A stretch of DNA of 64,000 nt from Gonocerus acuteangulatus. Lineage: Eukaryota; Arthropoda; Insecta; Hemiptera; Coreidae. The translations under genes and the position numbers were made by a program. Location of the stretch: positions 85,532,957 through 85,596,956 of the forward strand of contig OX328124.1 in the NCBI GenBank assembly GCA_946811695.1, in the 5' to 3' direction. Under the pieces are notes generated by a model, which saw only the letters and a program-made list of their open reading frames with translations, had not been told where the DNA came from and ran no database searches. This document shows, piece by piece, positions 1-12,905 of this stretch; position 1 is the first letter of the stretch; each line of letters starts with the position of its first letter.

Positions 1-833
1 GTACAACTCGTTTTTTTTTCCTGTATTCTCATGAAACAAGAATAAACTTTAGAGCCGCTTAACATTGCGAATACTGGTACTCCAAGCTTTTTTTGTCTCT
101 GAAAACTTGTTTTATTTTTTGTATATTAGACTGGTTATCACGAGTTTTCCACCTGTTGATTTTGTGTCATTTTTAACATTGTGTATGTTATTTGATTAAT
201 AATAATAATCATATATGAGGGTAGTAACAAGCATTCAAATCTTCAGAGATATTTATTCTTTGTCGTTCACCTTTGATAAAGTTCAGGAGAGCTTCCGAAG
301 TTCTTAGGACTTAAGCATTCCATTGTCTAGTAGTTTGTAAAGTCTCATCCATGCCATCTGTTAGTTAGATAATAGTTGCTTGGTACATGTATATCCCTAA
401 AGAGCTATTACTAGTTATATAGTTCTTGTTGAAGATATTAAGCTCCCGGGCTTGGAATTGACAGGTAATAACCCAGCGGGTGATGCTGCACATCATGAAG
501 TCGGGACTAAAGTGTACCAAGTCCCTAATGATGTGGGCAGAGGCTTCCCTCCTTGAAGCACTCTCGACCCCGACTCTCGAGAGTATAACTTGCTACCGCC
601 GAGTCCCCACAACTCTCGATGCTTCATTAACACAGCTCTGCTCTCTTCATCGATTTCATATTAACTTATACACTTTACCAATTTAGCACAATATCGTTTA
701 GCGCGTTTCCGACAACTTAAATTCCGGCTAGGTTGGTCAAATTCGAAGGTTCCGGTGAGAAATATCCCCAATTCAGAAACCATAAGTCAGAAAACATGGT
801 TGGATCAAATGCGCGGTGGCTATGAACGAATTG
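1..833. other. No gene seen
   Basis: AT-rich DNA without a supported gene. A slightly GC-richer patch at about 540-620 contains the palindrome ctctcgagag, but its short frames have no recognisable motif. Confidence 0.5.
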
Positions 834-926
834 AAGACTGTATGTTATACAGTACATTACATAGGTTTGTCGGGTGGACCAAAAGCATATTTATGTTCCT
901 GAATTTGAGCAGAATGATCAAAACGA
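834..926 (+). repeat. Dispersed segment, inverted copy at 57064-57155
   Basis: About 90 bases recur almost unchanged on the opposite strand at 57064-57155. In both copies the second half can be read as an open stretch, CRV..KHIYVPEFEQ...NE, after an acatag that would suit a splice acceptor. Differences between the copies fall in small clusters. It may be a duplicated exon or a fragment of an unrecognised transposon. I do not recognise the peptide. Confidence 0.6.
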
Positions 927-1429
927 AAGTAATTTCCTTTTTATGTGTACTTATGTAGTTTAATTTGTTGATTTGTTTATATTCACAAAGTTCTATGAAA
1001 ACCTATTGATCACTTGCCTTTTTCCTGTTTTGCTACTTATTGGGCACACAAAAATAAGCTTTTCAGACGTTTGGTATTCATGCAGACTAAGATTCATATA
1101 TTTGGATAAATTGAGATTATAGGTACTGATCAATTTTGTAATTCCGTGTATTTTTTTTTGTTGTTGATTGTGTTTAACAGTGTATCAATGATTGGGCTAT
1201 TAACGCCGAATAGCCTCGTTTTCTTCATGTTTTTCTTAATATGAACAAAACGGTTCGTAAATAGTAGTAAGTGTAAGTAACGATTCGAAAGCGTAATAAT
1301 TTTTTTACAAAATTTAATCTCAAGAGATTATTTATCGGACAGCCAAAATAGAATAAATCAGTTCTTAATATTTTGACAGCATCGGCTTCGTTTCAAAATC
1401 GCGTCTCTTTCGTGCGGTTTTTATTAAAC
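927..1429. other. No gene seen
   Basis: AT-rich sequence with short homopolymer runs. Nothing identifiable. Confidence 0.5.
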
Positions 1430-1745
1430 GTATTATTGTTATATATTTTTTACATTTTTTAAATTCATCCGTACTAAGATTTTTAAATTTTGGTCACAAT
1501 TGGGGTTAAGGAAGTATTAAAAAAAAAAAATATATTAACAGACATGAGCATTTTAAGGATTTTCGTATATTTTCTTAGATGTCTCTAAAACATTTGGGAA
1601 ATCGCGGTAAATTCGACGGAACCATTCCGAAGCTTAATAAATCTCCTACAAAACCGTGGATTAGTTTTCGATGGGCCCCAGTGACCCATCGAAGCGATTC
1701 GAGGGAAAAATAAGTAACTAAAACTTTGAATATTTTGGTTTCGTT
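1430..1745 (-). repeat. GCGGTTCC-family repeat, degraded copy
   Basis: Read on the minus strand, this matches in order the module seen at 23690-23930 and 55850-56090: a start like ttatttctccgattgac, then gagatatt, then the phrase around ctgttaataaaatatttt. It is clearly older than the copies at 24 and 56 kb, and both ends are missing. Confidence 0.55.
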
Positions 1746-2472
1746 CAACTGAACGGTTCTTTTTTCGGTTTCCTTAGTTTTTTGTTGCTTGTCATTTTTG
1801 TAAATGCTTATATGTAGCAGAAAATGTATTTGTCAGTTAAGCAGGATACGTGAAATGAGATAAAAATATTTGTTGTTAGAAAGAGATCTTTTTGAGGGGA
1901 ATAGGAAGATGTTGTGTGAGTATTTTTTACTATTTAACTGATGTAGGTTTCGTTCTTCATTACGGTATTGTTTTCTCTATTTACCTACTTTGTCAAGTTT
2001 TTTTTTTCATTGCATTTATTAGTAAAATGTGTATTCTAATACAGGAAGGAAAGAATATGTTGTTGTTCGAAATGGAGCTTTCAGAGCGGAATTCGTTGAT
2101 GTTTTTTATAATTGTGTTGATATCGAGAAAATAATAATCCTGCAGGGCGAAAAGGTTTGGGGGCAATACTTTTTTCATAATTCTGTATAATATTTTCAAT
2201 GGAATCGTTACTTAAGCTAAACAATGCGAAATACAGATATCGATTTCCTCATAAAACATTATATGAAACGGAAATTCTTGCCTGGATTCAGAAGGATTCG
2301 TAGAAAGGAAAAGATGCACGTGGATGGATAATTGGAAGGTTAAGCTTCTTATATCACTCTCAAAATATCTTGCTTGTTAAATATTTTTTCGGCGCTCTGC
2401 TTCTGACGCTCTACTTTTGGAATTAGATTATAAAAAAAAATATGACTACTCTGAAGTAGTCTAAAATTACAG
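1746..2472. other. No gene seen
   Basis: AT-rich sequence. An 80-codon frame at 1892-2134 is rich in F, L and I and has no motif, so it is probably chance. Confidence 0.45.
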
Positions 2473-2538
2473 GAAAATTGTCCTACAACGGATTTTATGT
2501 ATATAATACAAACATAAAATCCGTTATAGGACAATTTT
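2473..2538. repeat. 66-bp hairpin
   Basis: The arm beginning aaaattgtcctacaacgg is followed after a short AT loop by its near-exact reverse complement ending ggacaatttt. The stem is about 26 bp with one or two mismatches. It could be a very short MITE or a structured RNA locus. No second copy was seen in the window. Confidence 0.7.
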
Positions 2539-3296
2539 ATATCTTTCATTACATATATAATAATATTTTTTTGTATTTGAACATAGTTTAAACAAATATG
2601 GACGGAAAAAATATGTACATTAAACTAAAACTAACATGAAATACACATTTGTAAAACACAAAGAAAATTGTTGTTATAAATTAAGCAGAAACTATGTTTT
2701 ACTATGTTTTTTTTTAGGCCACTCTTTTCTTAGTTACCTTTTTTAAGTAGATACAAAAGGGATTAATGTCATTGATGTTAAAGTTGGTTAGAAAACGGTA
2801 GATGAAAAAATTGTTGGTGTGTTCTTCCACAATTGGTCTTCTTCATCCAGTCCACAGTCGGTACAACTTTGATCATATTTTTTTATTTTTGAGGTAGAGT
2901 GTCTTCTTATATGCTAATCTTAGTTGGCTTATTATCTGTGTTTATTTAGGTCCACCTTTATCCATTAGTAGGTATGAATTACACGTAATGCGTTGTCTTA
3001 TTATGGTTGAGATTATTCCGAGTATTTCGTGAATTAATTTGAAATTGGGTATTTGAACTGAGTGGTCATCTATTATTTTATACTTTCGTAGTAAACATTT
3101 TTGCTTCGTCATTCAGTTTTGTGAAACTATGTTTTTGGGTTTTGAGTCCAGGGAGAGTAATTTTCGAAAGTATAACTTGGGGTACATTATCTCATCTGTA
3201 CCAAGTAGTATCATCCACCAGCCTGCAATTCTCTGTACAGCTTGTGTTGAAATGGTGTAGTTATTTTAGTACCAAACTATTTATTTTTTATTTTTA
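2539..3296. other. No gene seen
   Basis: AT-rich sequence without a recognisable gene or repeat boundary. Confidence 0.45.
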
Positions 3297-3430
3297 GCGC
3301 GGTTCCTTCCTCCCTCCATAGGGAGGAACCCCGCTTATAAGGTTGACCTCATGACACAATCCGGAAGTGCCGACTAGAAAATTTTGCGTTTCAGAATCCC
3401 TCGAGACCGAAAATAAGGATGGTTCAAATT

Positions 3431-3500
<70 letters not shown>

Positions 3501-3849
3501 AATAATTATAATCAGTCCCGTAACAGGCCATGAGGGCCCTGAGGGGCAGATACTATAGACACATCTGATTCATGACCATACGGCACACTAGGGAGAATAG
3601 TGTGTTCAGTACTATGCTCCGGCCGCCTGATTTTCCCCTTGGCTGCTTCGACTGCTAGAGTCATTAGCACCGACCAAGGTACCCATTATTAAATTAATTA
3701 AAGAATGGGTTGGCCTAGGGACGGTCAGGGAGGCCGAATTCAAACGGTGAACGACGACACTAGAAGAAAAAATCTTTAGTGCTTGCTCGGGATTTGAACT
3801 CAGGCCGCCAGCTTATTAGCCCAGCTTATAAGCTATATATGTATGTATA

Positions 3850-3889
<40 letters not shown>

Positions 3890-4250
3890 CATATATATAT
3901 GGGAGCTAACCTCGCTCCCACATGTATATGTATGTATATATATATTAATCTTTCGTTTAACTTGAAAGGTCAAGTTCGTTAACCTTCATATGCTTGCAAG
4001 TACTCGTTTTATAGGCTTCTTTAGGAAAACGAATGAAACCATTTTTAAGGCGATAGCTTTAACCGTTTTCGAAAAAAGTGGCAACATAGTTGTTGAATCA
4101 TGGGATTCATTTAAAATATTTTCTGCATGTTTGAAATTCATGTAAATAAAGATGTTTTAATTTCGGTTACGTTTGGAGTTAAGGAAGGATATGAATAAAA
4201 TATTTGTTTAATAGACATGAAAAGTTTTGGTGACTTCGTATATTTTCCTT
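3297..4250 (-). repeat. GCGGTTCC-family repeat, split by a SINE-like insert
   Basis: On the minus strand the order matches the better copies at 24 and 56 kb: gagatatt-type module (4250 downward), gaacttgacctttc (about 3957-3975), internal (TA)n array (3434-3497), then the end with ggttcctccctatgg and a terminal ggaaccgcgct (3297-3310). An unrelated tRNA-derived segment occupies about 3507-3835. Its insertion separates the two halves and adds a second TA tract near 3836-3900. Confidence 0.7.
3507..3835 (-). repeat. tRNA-derived SINE-like element (second type)
   Basis: Near 3785-3835 the minus strand has a tRNA-like segment with a B-box-like gagttcaaatcccgag. It is followed by about 270 bases of unrelated body (tctagtgtcg..., aggggcagat...). 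This differs from the SINE family at 39687. It lies inside the GCGGTTCC repeat. I see no clear poly-A tail or target duplication, so the exact limits are uncertain. Confidence 0.45.
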
Positions 4251-4252
<2 letters not shown>

Positions 4253-4311
<59 letters not shown>

Positions 4312-4345
4312 GGCGCATCTACAACTTGGCCATTAGCGCCGATTT
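4253..4345 (-). repeat. SINE 3' fragment with long poly-T
   Basis: A run of about 55 T is followed by acggcgcatctacaacttgg and ccattagcgccga. Read on the minus strand this is the 3' end (cggcgctaatggcc...gccgt plus poly-A) of the tRNA-derived SINE that is complete at 39687-39879. The tRNA head is missing, so it is a 5'-truncated insertion. Confidence 0.75.
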
Positions 4346-4480
4346 CCAATATCTCGAAAACAGTTTGGAATCTTCATAAGCGGATCGTTACCACTCGAAA
4401 GCTTACTTAATGCTCTACTAAAACGATTCTGACGCAATTTTCGATTAGGCGATGTCAATCGGAGAAAAAAGTGCTTAAAT
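4346..4480 (-). repeat. GCGGTTCC-family repeat, partial
   Basis: Minus-strand match to the module with ctccgattgacatcgcctaa, then agtaagctttcgagtgg, then cgagatattgg. Together with 3957-4250 it suggests that the SINE at 4253-4345 also landed inside this family copy. Confidence 0.6.
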
Positions 4481-6650
4481 CTTTAAATGTGTGTGTTTTT
4501 TTTTTTTTTTTGTTTTTGTAATTTAGAAAGGAGTTTTTTCTTTGTTCAAATAATTTTTTTGTTTCAAATTGAATTTATCTGTAAAATTAGTATTATAGTA
4601 AAAGAAAATAAGAAACAGTAAGTGGTGTGTTTCTAGAGTGAACCTTCACAAGCCCAGGTAGTCAGGTATGACCCTTGCAACGGTGGCCTATTTGGGATCA
4701 TAAATTATTTCCTGAAAGGTCTAACCAAAATTATAACGGAAGATGGAGATAGTTAGCCGTTGCAGAGATATACGAAGACAAGGTATAGTTGGGATTCGGC
4801 TAGGAGAAAAACGTCAGACTTTCAGGAAGAAATCCTTTGGAGTGAGAAAGTACACGAGCTAAAACCTTATTAATCTAACCTACAAAACAAGGCTGTTACT
4901 AAGGGAGATTTCTCTGGGTTGTTAATTTGTACGGAAATACATTAACATTTCCAAATTAATATTTGTTCTATGCTAATTGCTTTTAATAGGATTACATGCA
5001 AACCGGTCTAATTTCTCGGAAACACTAATTAACGAATGGACACTACATGGCAGACAGAATGTTGCCATTTTTTTTAGTCCAATGAATAATTTTAACTTGG
5101 GTACAATCAATGGATATATGCATCTTGGCTGAAATATCTCTCTGGCTTCAGCAAAGAACAATTTGCAGTACCTGCTTTTCTTTAGAAAATGTATGTTTTC
5201 TTTTGCATGTATATTATAGTTTGCAACTCTCATTATAATCAAATGGTAGTATGTATTTTGGATCTATGCCCCTTCACGGAAAAGTAATTACAGCATATAG
5301 TAGGAAAAAGGAATGTACTCTTTAACGGAGTTATTAAAATGTTCTTCCTACCTTAAAATTGCTAGTTCTCTCCTTTGGTCTGTTATATAAATGTATGTCA
5401 GTTCGTGTGTGTGTTTGTGTTTCTGGGTTTATATAACTATCATAAAGATATAATATATTCAGCATTCAGGGAATAGTTGGGATTTGGCTAAGAAAGTATC
5501 AATAAGGTTTTTGAAAAAATCAGTATTAAGGACGTTTGGCTACTCTTTGGCAGCCTTCGTTAGCTAAAAGACAAAAATAAAAAAAATACAGAATTAAGAA
5601 ACCGAAAAAGTTAACCAGACCTGTTGTTTGTGTTATGTACAAATGATAGATCTGTATATACAAATCACTTAAGAGAACATTTTGTTGTTAAATTATGAGA
5701 ATAATTATGTTATTAATAAACAGGTAAGTGAAGGATCGTTAATTTCTAGAAATTAGTTCTAGAAAATCAGGAAAACAAAAAAATAATAAATAAATGGAAT
5801 AAGTACAAGTGAATAGACAATAATAATAATGTTTTTAATCTTGAAAAATAAATAAGATACTACATACCAATGAAGTGCCGGGGGGCAGAATCTGTCCTTA
5901 ATAGAGATTTTTACAAAAATCGTATTCATGTTTTCTTAGCCTCATTGTAAAAATATATTCATTTTTATAATGAGGCTAGATTATATCATATTATATCATT
6001 TTAAACTATTACTTTAATATTATAAAACAATGTAATTTATGTTACCTAATGCTTCTCTTTTCGCTGTCAATAATGTTTTCAGACATGAAAATGTATGATT
6101 TTTTTTTTAATGTAAATATTTGGTTCTTTAAACTGGGTTAAAAATATATAAATATTGTATAAATGGGCAGTATAGTCACAGTATGCACATGGAGGAGACT
6201 CCATTTAAAAAAAAAGAAGAAAAATCAAAATTTAAAAATAAGTCACTGACCATTTTGCGGTATAATAAACATTTTTGTTTTCTTGGAAGGTGATACTACA
6301 ACAATATTCCCTTATGTAGAGATATTTTTAAACCACACAAGATAAAGATATTTGTGGAGCAAAGAGCTGCGGTGATTTGTTGAGCCTCCTGACACCGAGT
6401 GAAGGTGGAGTGTGTCTGGAGGGCTCCTTGAACTACCTCTTCTAGTCTGCTTCCACCCGTACAATTAAGGGCTGACTAGAATCCCGTCTTAGCCTCATCT
6501 TGAGAATTTTACACTGCGAGACGCTCCGGCGTCAGCATTTTACAATGAAATGGAAATTCCTCAAGTCAGTAAGTTCTAAAACCGATGTCACCTTTTACTT
6601 TCATTGGCGTAAAGTTAATTTGGTTTCAGGACTCGAAAGACATTGTAACC
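4481..6650. other. No gene seen; small hairpin at 5939-5977
   Basis: About 2.2 kb without a supported gene. The ORF at 4973-5242 (minus) has no motif. A short perfect hairpin, agcctcattgtaaaaat paired with its complement, lies at 5939-5977. A modestly GC-richer patch at 6360-6500 was not recognised. Confidence 0.45.
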
Positions 6651-8094
<1,444 letters not shown>

Positions 8095-8906
8095 TCAGGT
8101 CTAACAAGGAGAGTATACATCGATGGGGTCAACGATTTGGAAGAATTTTTTTGTGGTGATTCCACATCGAAAAATAGTCGACACATGTCCGAGCGTTCCG
8201 TCCAATGCGCCTTAGGAGCCGAGAAATAAAATAAAATAGCTTGAAAGTGCTTTATTTTTTATATCGAGTTTAGAAAATGATATCGACATGATTCTTTCAC
8301 CAATTCATTTGTTTTATAGAGTAGATTAAAAGAAAAATATAATCGTTTAACAATAATTTATATTTCGTCAAATATATTCAAAAATATGCTTACGTTTTCA
8401 CGTAAACTGGTATTATACATTTTTGAACACCAAAAATAATATCAGATTTAAAATCAGCACCCCAAGAAACCCTAATGTGGTGAATTTCATTGAAAACAAA
8501 AAATAATGATTTTTCCCAGTCTGGAAGAGACTAAAACTTTGTAAGCGAAAAAGAAGTGAGACGTTTTGAAATTAAATATCTCCCCTTGAGATAATCCGAT
8601 TTTTACATCACTGAAATCTTTCAAAAGAAGAAAGACTCCTGTTTCTAACCATATAAATGACTATTGTATTATCTCAAAAGGTACTTGCGAAAAATGGTTC
8701 TCAAAATAAAAATTAAATGAAAACATTTTGTATATAACGTCAATCCCATAGGACGTAGAAACACCCCGATTAGACGGAAATGTATCATATTAGGACCTTT
8801 ATCGACCCTCCAAGTTCTTAATCGGGTAAATATTCTTTGAAATACGGCGGTTTGTTGAATATTTAACAAAATTATGAGGCCCCCCCCCCTTATGCGAAAT
8901 TAAAAA

Positions 8907-8941
<35 letters not shown>

Positions 8942-10025
8942 TTCCCAAAATTTGAATTTAGTGTTTTTTCAATGCGCTAAAAACGAATCTGACATCCGTT
9001 TTTAAATCAAAAAATTTTTTATAATCGTAATAACTTTTTAAATGTAGGTATATGGAATATTTTGACAGAATAATGACTTTTATAGAGTCGAGTATGTAAA
9101 ACAATTTTCTATTTAAAAACGGATGTCAGATTCGTTTTTAGCACATTGAAAAACCCCTAAATTGAAATTTTGGGAATATTACAAAAATAAAAATAAAATG
9201 TATTTTTAATTTCGCATAAGGGGGACCTCATAATTTTGTGAAAGATTCAACAATACACCGTGTTTCAAAGAATATTTACCTGATTCAAACCAAACTTGGA
9301 GGGTCCATAAAGGCCCTAATATGATACATTTCCGTCCAATTGGGGTGTTTCTACGTCTTCTAGGATTGACGTTATATGCAAAAAGGTTTACATTTAATTT
9401 TTATTTTGAGAACCATTTTTTGCAAGTACCTTTTGAGATAATACAATAGTCATTTATATGGTTGGAAAAAGGAGTCTTTCTTCTTTTGAAAGATTTCAAT
9501 GACGTAAAAATCGGATTATCTCAGTGGGAGATATTGAATTTCAAAAAGTTACATTACTTTTTTGCATACAAATTTTTAGTCTCTTCCAGACTGGAAAAAA
9601 TCATTATTTTTTGTTTTCAATGATATTCACATATTGACATTAGGGTTTCTTGGGGTGCTGATTTTAAATCTGCTATTATTTTTGGTGTACAAAAGTGTAT
9701 AATACTAGTTTACTTGAAAACGTAAGCATATTTTTGAATGTATTTTACGAAATATAAATTATTGTTTAACGATTATATTTTTCTTTTAATCTACTCTAAA
9801 AAAACAAATGAATTAGTGAAAGAATCATGTCCATATCATTTTCTAAACTCGATATAAAAAATAAAGCACTTTCAACCTGTTTTATTTTATTTCTCGGCTC
9901 CTAAGGCGCATTGGACGGAACGCTCGGACACGTGTCGACTATTTTTCGATGTAGAATCACCAGAAAAAAATTCTTCCAAATCGGTGACCCCATCGCTGTA
10001 TACTCCCCTTGTAAGTATTCAAACT
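8095..10025. mobile_element. Foldback element, about 1.9 kb palindrome
   Basis: The left arm (8095 to about 8995) is followed by its diverged reverse complement (about 9115-10025), with a loop of roughly 100 bases near 9000-9115. Landmarks recur in mirror order: caatgcgccttaggagc (8205 and 9898), agtgctttattttttatat (8248 and 9853), ttggggtgct (8458 and 9649) and aacggatgtcagattcg at the centre. The ends start with a gggtgattcagg-like motif. There is no transposase ORF, so it looks like a non-autonomous foldback or very large MITE. The flanking target duplication was not clear. Arms differ mostly by point changes and small indels, so it is not recent. Confidence 0.9.
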
Positions 10026-11039
10026 CTAGGAGGTGATTCTGACATAAATTCCAACAAAAAAGTACGTTTGAAGTATGATCCAATTATGAAGGGAAAAGAT
10101 GTTATGTCCAATTTTTAGTTGTTTTTCTAGCATAGACATACTTTTTATTGAATAAGAAAGGATTGATCAAAAACTGTTCAAGATACTTAAATTCTAATTA
10201 TGCCATCATAAAATAAACAAAATCTCCTTTAAGAAAAACGTGATTTACATCACTAAACCCGTTGTTAGAAGACAGTTCTGGAAGTCCAATAACGCACCTT
10301 TTTTTTTTCTTGATGAATCAGAGGTTTCTCGCGAATTTTTTCCTCAGCCCCCTAATGGACTACAGATTCACTACTTGCAGGAAAACCTTTAAATTTAGTA
10401 ATCATTAAATGTTAGCAAATGAAGTGGAAGTTTATTGAGGGATTCATTGATTTATTTAAGGATTAAGACACGGCATACGGATTAATATGAGACCAAGAAT
10501 GTGAATTGCGACTATTAAATAATCCATCTCTTGTGAATATGTTCTTGTCTGTCCAAAAACTGTTGTGGCCGGTCTGAGGATTAACACTTGTCCTCCCGCA
10601 ACCCCTTTTTTTTGTTTTTGCTTTATAGTGTTATTTGAAATCATTTCAAATTATGTGTTAAGCTTTAGCTACTTTTTATTGCTTCCAGAGTGGACAACGG
10701 ATTCCCACAGTTTGACAAATAAAAAATAAGTAATCCATACTTTCTTCACACAAGGTATTTGAATGTAAGAAAACTCCATTCCCATAGATAAATGATTTTA
10801 TATAGATATATGATAGAGCCTAAAATAAGATATATAATTAGAGAGAGATGAATGATATTTTACATAAGTATTTACAATGTTATCTTAGATGGTTTACGTG
10901 GTTACAATGACAACAATTCTTAACGAACAATAGAAAATACAAAATACAAATGAGATCACTCAGTGGTATACATATTATGTTTTCAATCAATCTATTAAAA
11001 TGATTAGTTATAATTGGTATTCGCTTAAGAAATTAGAGA
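10026..11039. other. No gene seen
   Basis: AT-rich sequence without recognised coding or repeat structure. Confidence 0.45.
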
Positions 11040-11500
11040 ATGTCATATACCCTGTTTTGCTTCAAAAATGTTAATGTGTTTTCTGTATATTGGCCACCGT
11101 CTCTAAGTAAGTTCATCAAATTATTGGGCGTGTCAATATTTTGTCTAATTTTAAGTCTGCATTCAGTAAGAAAGTATTTTATATTTTTGTTTTATTGCAA
11201 TATTCACAAATTGTTATGTATGTTTTTGTCTTAAGAAGTCAATAAATAATAAGTGATTTACCTATACTTTGGCGACAAGTTTTATGCTCTCTTGCATGAA
11301 GGTCATTCACATGTCGTGCTTTTAATTAATTTAGTTTGTTGTATGTCATGTTGTGCTAAGATCGCTGACATTTGTATAGAATAAACGTCATTGCTTCAAG
11401 TTAGATGTCTTGATATAAAATGTAATGTTTTGACTAATTGCAGCCACATTAGCAAGGGTGTCAACTGCAGTGTTCCATTTTTTATAGTGGTTTGTTCGTT
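11040..11500 (-). pseudogene. Non-LTR retrotransposon C-terminal relic (Jockey-type tail)
   Basis: Conceptual minus-strand translation gives, across frame changes, an RNase H-like end (NTAVDTLANVAAISQN, near 11430-11480) and then SIGKSLIIY*LLKTKTYIT, followed by CEYC and a FLTEC segment. This is the layout of the C-terminal region of arthropod non-LTR elements (RLRIGHT..LTH..LL...C.YC...H.L..C). The same layout is cleaner at 48590-48859. Several stops and shifts make it a dead fragment. No poly-A or target duplication was located. Confidence 0.6.
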
Positions 11501-11541
11501 TATGTTGTGTTGTAATTGCGTTGTACGGCATCTCCGCAGGT

Positions 11542-11711
11542 GAACGCCCCGAGCTGAGAAGCTTGGCTCATAAACAAGGCCATGGGGGGAGTTGTTAGAA
11601 CAACCATCGGTTCCGAGGCGAGGACAAATTGGCAGCCATATTGTCTTGCCGGCCCTGGTCCAAGTTTGAAATTTACTCCGATGGAAGGTGGAAGACTCGA
11701 TATGAGCCAGT
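11542..11711 (+). other. GC-richer segment with exon-like borders
   Basis: The segment is bounded by ctccgcag on the left and gtaagtaa on the right, which look like a splice acceptor and a strong donor. It is clearly richer in GC than its neighbours. All three plus-strand frames contain stops, so it cannot be an internal coding exon. It could be a non-coding exon or a chance match. The minus frame over it has no motif. Confidence 0.25.
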
Positions 11712-12060
11712 AAGTAAAACCCCAACTCTCCTTGTAACTACCCGTACCTTGGCTCCTAACTTAGAACCCCCCGCTTCTGGAACGCAACTCTGAAATGTGC
11801 TAAACCCTCACTAAATATCGGCTGGTCTTGACTTATTGGACTCAGCCTGGATTCAATAACGGCGTAACGTTTCTCTTTCAGTAATCTTATCAAACTTTGT
11901 CATACAAGAGAGGAAATCCACGAATTATTCGCTTAAAAAATTAAACAAGGTTAATTGTGTTCATTATGTGATTAACTGAACATCAGCGAGCCAACTGTTT
12001 TGCTATGTGAAAAATAACATTTTACGTGAATATTAAAATAATAAATAAATTATAAATTCT
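11712..12060. other. No gene seen
   Basis: AT-rich spacer leading into a TA microsatellite. Confidence 0.45.
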
Positions 12061-12169
<109 letters not shown>

Positions 12170-12574
12170 ATATATGGCGCAGGTCAAAAAAATAGTACTC
12201 CTTTTTCTTATCTACTACTTTATTATTGGCTTGCCCTACATGTTTCGTGGCCTTCATGCCACGTCCTCAGGGGCCATTGAATCCTATACATTTTAAACAA
12301 ATATAATTAATTTCATTTTAATGTATTCATTAAAATTACTTGTCATTAATTTACGAGTAGTATAAACAGACTAGCATTACAATTCCTATCCAAAATCCTA
12401 ATCTTAAAACTATTGTTAAAATATAATAAAAATATTACATTGTATATCCCCATATGTGGTCTGCTCGCCACCCATATTAAGACTGAGGCTAGCTGATTAC
12501 GATAAGTTCTATAAAGGTTTGTACTATTTTTTTTCTGTCGATTATTTACTATTTTCTGATGTTATTGTAAAATA

Positions 12575-12905
12575 TTTTATTTAAAAATTTAATTTCTGTT
12601 TGCTTATTTACCGAGTTTCTGTTTTTTATAATGTGGATATTTTCCTGTATGCTACGCTTAATGTTATTTCTGTCCTTGTCAACTATTGCTATATCAAGTA
12701 AAATGTATGTCCGTTCTTAAATGCGTGGTCCGTAAGAGCTGTTATATTTGATTTCTCGTCTATATTTTTGGCATGTTGCTTAATTCTACTTTTTAGTATT
12801 TGTGATGATTACCTGATGTAGCATTTGTTACAATCATTAGATATAACCTTATATACATTATATTTTGAATTAATTTTATTTTTGGTCCTTAATTTTGCTG
12901 ATTTT
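12575..12905 (-). pseudogene. Penelope-like element, GIY-YIG endonuclease relic
   Basis: Minus-strand translation from 12905 downward gives NKINSKYNVYKVISNDCNK then CYIR, then LKSRIKQH, TALTDHAFKNGHTF and, after a frame shift, a segment ending NSVNKQTEI. This matches the C-terminal domain of Penelope-like elements: VYkI.C..CYIGqT..L..R..qH, then a talt.Ha...gH.f block, then R.i.E...I.....vN. Stops lie after CYIR and beyond GHTF, so the copy is inactive. The upstream reverse transcriptase was not recovered; the DNA up to about 13350 could be its decayed remains. Confidence 0.72.

Noticed and set aside
11396..11725. 109-codon minus ORF as a host gene
   Set aside because: Part of it overlaps an out-of-frame retroelement tail and the rest has no motif.
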